In this document: one piece after another, positions 57,916 through 64,000 of the stretch | Layout: every line of letters begins with the position of its first letter | How positions within the stretch are numbered: position 1 is the stretch's first letter | Source of the DNA: Platycnemis pennipes | Lineage: Eukaryota; Arthropoda; Insecta; Odonata; Platycnemididae | Length of the DNA: 64,000 nucleotides | Reading direction: 5' to 3' | Assembly (NCBI GenBank): GCA_933228895.1 | Contig: OW121857.1 | Coordinates: 77,495,672-77,559,671, forward strand | Translations under genes and position numbers: made by a program | Notes under the pieces: generated by a model | Told to the model about the DNA's origin: nothing | Seen by the model: only the letters and a program-made list of their open reading frames with translations | Database searches by the model: none

Positions 57916-59482
57916 TTATTTCAGCGAAATCCGATTTATTAAAAATATGGCGGTTACTCCATGCAAATAACATTCCCGACAGGTGAAGCTCCGCTCATCG
58001 AAATGGTCATGGCGTATCTTCGGCAGAGCAGATTTTGTCCTCAGATCATCCCCGGCCATGACTCGCTTCAAATATAATATGCAGCTCAAAATAAATTCCA
58101 TGGGATAGAACTTTTAGAGGGGAAGTAACTAAGGTTGCCAACTCTCCGATTTCGTCCATAAACTCTGGTTCTCGTGGTTTATCTCCCGTCTCCTGTTTCG
58201 CTCCAACAATCTCTGGTCTCCGGACGTCATAAAAAAGTAACTTCAAACAGCAATAGAATTTATAAGGAAACCCAAACAATAATCAACGTAGATTTCTCAA
58301 TATTTAGATTATTTTTTAAATTTCTAAGTAATTAATTCATAACTGTGTATTGTAATTTTTATTTTACAATTCAAAAAATTTCTGAGCTTGAAGTTTATTG
58401 TCCACATTCTTACCTTAAAACCGTTTTAATGAGTAAATTTTGCAAATAATTTATTTAAAAGCAATGTTTAGTTCAATTGTTTTTTATAATCATAATTGCT
58501 CTAGAAATCTTCCGCAACTGCGTCAACATCACAGTCTTGTTTTGGGGTGTTCATACATTAAATCTCCGGTTTCAGAAACTTCGCCAAGTGGCAAACCTAG
58601 AAGTACCTACTTCAAATTGTATCTGGTTTTCTAAGACTGAGTGTATAGTTTCGCAAGGCAAATGAGTGCGCAAGAATCAGGGAACTCTGTGAGTGTAAGA
58701 TGAAGGAGGAATAAAGAAAATAAGGACTTACTAATCCGAGCAGGGAAAAATTAAAAAAATAAGTAGGAAACGAAAATGTAAAAAAGTAAGTAAGGATAAA
58801 GTATAACGGCAATAAAATAACGATCTGCGATGGCATGGGCAACAACCAACTGACAATTTTTCGGTTCCATCGTGATTACAAAGGTTTTACTTACCAATTT
58901 CCCGGAGTTTATATTTCTCTCTTGTTACACCCCCATCATTGCACGCGACTAATAGTGAGGCCACATCCGACTTCCAGAGACCACCGAAATAAACATCTTA
59001 TGTACTCCACCCTGAAACGGATTTAAACTTCCATTAGGATGAACAAGATAATTATAGATGGAAAATAGGATATTTCGAATTTCGAAGCAAATGTTATACA
59101 TATTTTTAAACAATGAATGCACCGCTAGAGTTGAGGTGATCAAAAATCTACCGAAAATATATTCACTCAAGAATACAAAATGCTAGATTTTACACATTTA
59201 CACATATTTAAATGTTATTAACAGGAATATGTAAAAACCATAATTGATTTTAATCAGTTTTCCACCCGAGTGGATATTGCCCAGAGTGGAAATTACCCTG
59301 TGCAACCATTTTGAATTTCACTTCCATTTGGAAAACGCAAGTGAATGGCGTGGATATGGTAACACACGACCAAAAGAGTGATATATGTAGTACAGTTTAT
59401 CAATTCGAAGTGGGGATATAATAGCAAGTATAATCTGATTTACATAAATATAACACAAAGAATTTTACTGACAATAAAAAGG
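57916..59482. other. Unassigned AT-rich DNA
   Basis: No gene or repeat supported. Confidence 0.5.
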
Positions 59483-60241
59483 TCATCATCATTAGTCATC
59501 AATCCTCAGATTGGTTTGACGCAGCTCTCCACTGAGTCCTTCTATCAGCTAATCTCTTCATATTTACGTAGTTCTTCTCTTTCATATCCTTCATCACTTG
59601 TTCCACATATCTCACTCGAGGCCTTCCTTTGCCATTCTTCCCATCCATTTGTCCTTGAACGATTGTCTTCATCAGGCCATCGTGTCTTAAGATACGGCCG
59701 ATTAAGTTATCCCGTCTTCTTCTGAGAGTTTTCAGCAGGCTTCTCTTTTCTCCCACTCTTCTTAATACTTCTTCGTTTGTCACTCGGTATATCCATTTTA
59801 TCTTCATCATTCTTCTGTAGCACCACATTTCGAATGCTTCCACCCTTTTCTTCTCCGCTGCTATCATCGTCCATGCCTCACTGCCGTAAAGCAACATGGT
59901 CCAGATGTACGTCCTGATGAATTGTTTCCTTACTTCTACGCTTGTATTTCCAGATGTAAGTAGGTTCTTCTTTTGGTAGAATGCCCTCTTTGCCTGAGCT
60001 ATTCTACTGACTATTTCTTTCTTGCTTCGTCCATCGTTGGTTACACGGCTCCCTAGGTAGCAGAACTCTTTCTCCTCTTCCAGTTTTTGCTTTCCTATTT
60101 TAATGTGGGTTTTGGCCTCTTCACTTTTGCTGCACACCAATATCTTAGTTTTATTCTATTTGATCTTCAGATGATATCTGGCCATTGTCCTTTCCATGAT
60201 TATTAGAGTCTTATTCAGATCCTTCCCTGTCTCTGCTACGA
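59483..60241 (-). mobile_element. LINE-B copy, 5'-truncated, well preserved
   Basis: Minus strand. The 3' end is TCATCATCATTAGTCATCAA at 59483, and the copy runs 759 bp to about 60241. AATAAAAAGG (59473-59482) and AATTAAAAGG (60242-60251) flank it, a likely 10-bp target duplication with one mismatch. Confidence 0.92.
59499..60236 (-). pseudogene. LINE-B ORF2 C-terminal region
   Basis: From upstream: DLNKTLIIMERTMARYHLKI, one in-frame TAG (about 60160), then NKTKILVCSKSEEAKTHIKI leading into 213 open codons (60140-59499). These hold EFCYLGSRVTNDGRSKKEIV, RIAQAKRAFYQKKNLLTSGN, EAWTMIAAEKKRVEAFEMWC, YRRMMKIKWIYRVTNEEVLR and LIGRILRHDGLMKTIVQG. This is the post-RT thumb and C-terminal part of an RTE/BovB-like protein; endonuclease and RT palm are absent. 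One stop in about 240 codons, so a young copy. Confidence 0.9.
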
Positions 60242-60539
60242 AATTAAAAGGTGCATAACAAATAAGGTATTACAATTGAGTTGTTCAAAAAAAGGCCAGT
60301 TGTCTTTAAAAAAAACTGCAACGCTTTTTTGGCAATCAGGGTCGTAGCCTAGAACGCGGTCAATACTTCTTTCTCTTTCTCCTATCCCATAATAGATGTA
60401 AGTCTTTTGCATGCAATTTTATGTATTTAACAAGCGGTTGTAAAAAACATTAGCTGAAACCAAAATGTTCCATTAAATGCGAATACTATCTATCTAGTGA
60501 GCGACACCTATTTTTCGAGAAGAATCTATGACTCGTTCA
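60242..60539. other. Unassigned AT-rich DNA
   Basis: Nothing recognisable. Confidence 0.5.
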
Positions 60540-60900
60540 TCCTACAAGGAGGTATTCTACGACACAAGCGAATTAAGTGCGGGAAGAATCGAATGGTTTC
60601 GGGGCCGCTAGCACGGTAGACATCGATGTTTAACGTGTCTCTCATAGACACATGTGAAGAAAGGAAGAAGATCCAATCGTAGAATATATTTTACGGCATT
60701 GGGGTTCGAAAAAGACGGTGTGTTGATACGCGCGACTTCTCCCATGTGTGACCAAGTGTGCTTCTATTTACGATGCGCGAGGTTGAGAGTAAAAACGCTT
60801 TTCTCCCTTCGCTCTGCCTCTCGTGCTGAAGACTCCCCATTCGAGGTGTAAAAGGTCAATCTTCCGCCACTCACGATAGAACCCTCTACACTATACCGAC
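60540..60900. other. GC-raised patch
   Basis: Moderately CpG-rich with short frames only. GTGTCTCTCATAGACAC (60637-60653) forms a 6-bp hairpin. No gene supported. Confidence 0.3.
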
Positions 60901-61402
60901 TCTGGGGACACATGGGTATAATAACTCATTGATTCTGAGCACAGTGCGGGAAAACATCGCCTTCGGAGGCCAAAACAGATAGAAAAGTCTTTGGGAATGA
61001 CTCAAATAGACAAAATAACAACCCAATGGTAGGAGACAGCATTTACCGCACTTTGTCACAGCAAATGTTGTACGAATACTACCGTAATATTTTATTTAGC
61101 AGTCCCGACTTAATTCCAAGTGCGTAGTAAAGGCAAAATAAGGTCGTATTGAAATATTATTTCATCAAAAAATAATATTTGTTTTGGACAGTACTATATT
61201 ATACTCTTCTACCATTTCAAGGCTAATTCATCGCAATCACCTGTCACAACAATTTGAAAGTTCATGAATAGAATATTTGGGAATCCTTCCTTAACAGCTA
61301 TACTATTGTTATCAATAACTGTACATATCTTGAAGCGCACTAATCATAGAACCAATCTTAATTACTGGCTGAGCCAACTGAGACGTCATTTGAAGCACTA
61401 CG
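60901..61402. other. Unassigned AT-rich DNA
   Basis: Nothing recognisable. Confidence 0.5.
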
Positions 61403-61821
61403 CAGTTGGCTAAAGTCGAAAAAAGCAGGAAAAAATTTGAAAAATAGTTTATTTTAGAGTGGACGTTGAAATTTTGCATAGATTTCTTTCTCTTCTTCTT
61501 CTAGGATGTCTTCCTCCATTGATTGGTTATTTGGCTTTTCATGTCATTTTTCCTCGTTGAAAAATATAAGTAATTTACTTGGAGTCAAAAAAATAAAAAC
61601 TAGTGAAAAAACGACCTCCCTAAGATTTCCCCGAAAACTTGAGCACTTTTTTTAAAGTGATGAAATTTGACCATATCTAAATTGATAATGTGTAAAAACT
61701 AGGATGAATCACAGGGAAGTCAAATACAATGGAGAATGAAAATACATTTTTTCAACGTCCAGCCTGAAAGCAAAACTATTTTTCCGCATTTTATCCAGTT
61801 TTTTTCGATTTTAGCCACCTG
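61403..61821. mobile_element. MITE with about 70-bp imperfect TIRs (CAG...CTG)
   Basis: The left end 61403-61471 (CAGTTGGCTAAAGTCGAAAA) and right end 61750-61821 (on the opposite strand CAGGTGGCTAAAATCGAAAA) align over about 70 bp. They share AAAATAGTTT and close with GGACGTTGAAA. No convincing target duplication next to CAG/CTG. The interior is AT-rich without coding capacity. CAG ends would suit hAT or CACTA-like groups; class undecided. Confidence 0.8.
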
Positions 61822-62239
61822 CCCGCAGCTCGAGATTTGAAGAATTGGCTTTGCATTTTTGCATTCATAAACACAATTAAACATATAAAGCTAACGCAGC
61901 ATCATGAAGAGGAAACTGAAAAAAAATCACCGTCAATTGACCAAAGTATTTTTGAGCTCCGGACTGTTTGCCAGTCTGTTTGCTAGTCTGTTATACCAGC
62001 AGTCTGTTTGAACAAATCCTATGTTTTCGGTTTAGAGGCATGGGTACTGTGCTCATCCTAGAAGTAAACTAGAAGTTCCACGGTACGATATAAACTAAGG
62101 CGATGGAGCATCCTTAAAGGCCCAACTTCTGCGGCTGGTACACACTTGTGAGTACACACTGATAACATAAATGATGAGCAGTCAACATGAATAGAGCCGT
62201 GGCAGACGATGAAACGCATTCATGAAAATGGACCATACT
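61822..62239. other. Unassigned DNA
   Basis: No gene supported; GCCAGTCTGTTTGCTAGTCTG near 61971-61990 is a short direct repeat. Confidence 0.5.
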
Positions 62240-62700
62240 ACTACTACTCATCACAGCCATACCTATCCAAGACTCCGCTTGGCAAGTCTTAAGCACCGTG
62301 AATCATGCAACACACCAACCCTATGCGGGCCACCCACATCACGTCATGGAGGATAAAAACAACAATTACTCCCAGCCGTCCGCAGTTAAAGACCAATCGT
62401 AATCCTTTCAGAAAACCCCTTCGCCGCCCGCGACCAGGGTGGCGAAGGATGTATAAGGGAGTCGACGAATATAAGAGACGCCCTGTCAACCGGCTTGCCC
62501 TCTAGCTCTCGCAGACTCAACATACCCTCGTCATATAATCTCTCCGCGGGCAAGTACGGAAATGCGGTCGTCCATTCGGCGACTAGTGTACCGTGAGCCT
62601 TTAGGAAGAGAGTGCCTTCGGTGAGAGAGATGGGAGAAGCGGAAAACTTGGCGGAAGTCGTAAAAGCAGAAGTGGCGAATGAGACGCATTAAGGAAGAAA
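62240..62700. other. GC-raised patch
   Basis: GC- and CpG-raised stretch with a CCTTCGCC/GGCGAAGG inverted repeat (62418-62425, 62441-62448). The 66-codon frames on both strands are Arg/Pro-rich and show no domain. Confidence 0.3.
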
Positions 62701-63271
62701 AGAAACCCTAAGATCCAAAGTAGGGCTGACAAAAAAGTATAGGAATATTCCATTTTCTATTTCCGCCCCAGAAAAAGAACTCAATTTGCATAACAAAGTG
62801 AAGTACTCACCATTTCCGTCGTAGTGATAGTTAAATACTTTTGTCAATTACGTTTGCAGAAATTGGGCGTGTTCCAGTATCGCGTTAATTTATACATTTT
62901 GATGAATTTCGTCAAAAGGGGGTGATTCTTTCCCACAAATACCAGCATAAATGAAATGGAGATACTCCGAGTGTAAAACAGCATATGGGTAATGCCCAAA
63001 AATATGATCCGACAAGATTAGAGAAGAGAGAGAACAAGCACGATAGTTTTTCAGGTAAAGATATTGAATCAAAAAATTCACTACATTAAGTAACCCATGT
63101 AATACGCCGCCATTAGATATGTGGCATTATGTGCTGATGCAACAAGAAGCAATTTGTAACGTACAAGAGCGGGATTTCTTAAAAATCGTTACTATCAAAT
63201 CATTAGCGATGCGGGCACGACATGAGATAGAAAATAAATTCCTAACGGCCTAAATTGTACGATAACACTAA
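62701..63271. other. Unassigned AT-rich DNA
   Basis: No gene or repeat supported. Confidence 0.5.
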
Positions 63272-63520
63272 TTAAAGTAGAAACAAATTTACTTTCTGAA
63301 GCGTCAAAATAAAATGATATGTAAGGAAAAAAAAACTGTTTTCGATATCCAATGCAATGTGAGCAAGCATTAGCAAAACAGGCTCAGGCACATCAGTTAA
63401 CTTGACAAGAGTTACTCGAGGTGTGTCTCTTTTAGTGAACTTTTCCAGAACTGCTGTCAATGAGCCCATGAACTCATCCGATGCGCTACTAAACAAACCA
63501 TCTACATAATTACAGTCAAA
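63272..63520 (-). other. Possible coding segment of unknown protein
   Basis: A minus-strand frame, open from 63520 to 63272, has protein-like complexity: NYVDGLFSSASDEFMGSLTA, then EKFTKRDTPRVTLVKLTD and EPVLLMLAHIALDIEN. The part after IEN (below about 63345) turns into low-complexity Phe/Leu text, as an exon end would. No start codon of its own; ATTATGTAG near 63502 could serve as a splice acceptor and a GT follows AAAACA near 63342, both weak. Not recognised as any known family. Could be an exon, a piece of a transposon ORF, or chance. Confidence 0.25.
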
Positions 63521-63817
63521 TTACCATAAATTTTATACTTCCCATGCAACATGACTATGCCAACAAAATGAACACGTGAAAGTGGCACAGCTATTCTCCG
63601 ATGGCAATATATTGTAGAGAATAAATGAGGGAAAGAGAAAAATTGATACTGATATTATACGGGGGTATAATGCTAAATTTTTCATTTATTACACTTCTGT
63701 TGGATTTTTAAATAGTATCAAATATTATTTTGTGCTTATTTTTCTAGCTTTCTATTCAGCCGTCCAACTGAAAAACGCAGAATCATGCAATAATTATTAT
63801 TACATGCAGAAAGATGC

Positions 63818-63934
63818 CGACAAATGTTAGGTAGCCTTGTACTTAAATTTGTAAGTTTTTTCATAGCATATACCTCATAACACATCAGTAACGCCACAAA
63901 GAAAATAGTTTATAAAGTACTTGAAGTTTACGCC
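63818..63934 (+). repeat. Dispersed repeat, copy 2
   Basis: Matches 53187-53306: CGACAAATGTTAGGTAGCCT, CGCCACAAAGAAAATAGTTT and TTGAAGTTTACGCC. No tRNA-like head directly upstream, so the unit is separable from the SINE at 53030. Confidence 0.85.
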
Positions 63935-64000
63935 AAAGACATTGAATAATACGAACATATGTTCCCAGTGCATTCTCAACCACGACTCGATGCATCATCG

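Noticed and set aside
1..64000. CRISPR arrays, bacterial operons, prophage or integrons
   Set aside because: No regularly spaced repeats, no dense coding and no Shine-Dalgarno pattern; the window is eukaryotic.

Overview
This is a eukaryotic, AT-rich, gene-poor window that reads as intergenic or deep intronic DNA of an arthropod, most likely an insect. That placement is an inference from the style of the retroelement families, tRNA-derived SINEs and small TIR elements; the species cannot be fixed from the sequence. No conventional protein-coding gene can be supported. The only gene that looks intact and functional is a tRNA-Cys(GCA) at 55300-55371 with a T7 terminator.

Most recognisable content is transposable elements in several age layers. 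LINE-A is a CR1/L2/Jockey-type non-LTR element whose 3' end reads CCCTGCCACACACC followed by a (GTAGAT)n tail. LINE-B is an RTE/BovB-like non-LTR element whose 3' end is a short (GATGAT)n run. Both occur as many 5'-truncated copies on both strands. Two relics belong to another LINE type (LINE-C). tRNA-derived SINEs are frequent, and many carry a shared internal domain (ACTCCGTCCGTCGGATGG...). DNA transposons include a 1.95-kb hAT element with 8-bp target-site duplication (39004-40951) and at least five small TIR or MITE-like elements.

Layout: 0-12 kb is AT-rich with LINE-B relics, SINE fragments, a purine-rich CpG-bearing patch (8.0-9.2 kb) and a 27-bp hairpin. At 13-15 kb lies a tail-to-tail LINE-A pair and a nested MITE. 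At 15.6-17.6 kb are LINE-B and LINE-C relics. A TIR element with 47/49 matching ends sits at 21.1-21.7 kb. 28-35 kb holds SINEs, GC-rich patches and a perfect 38-bp hairpin. At 38.7-41 kb a hAT lies inside a MITE inside a LINE-B tail. A MITE with TTA duplication sits at 48.5-49.0 kb. 53-58 kb has nested LINEs and the tRNA. A LINE-B copy lies at 59.5-60.2 kb, a 419-bp MITE at 61.4 kb, and a weak possible coding segment at 63.3-63.5 kb.

The genes do not form a pathway. Their relationships are those of a transposon graveyard: nesting and target-site duplications give relative insertion order. The points most worth a second look are the hairpin at 31.7 kb, the nested block at 38.7-41 kb, the hammerhead-like cores, the HCD-type SINE family, and the recurrent CpG-bearing purine-rich patches that no repeat explains.
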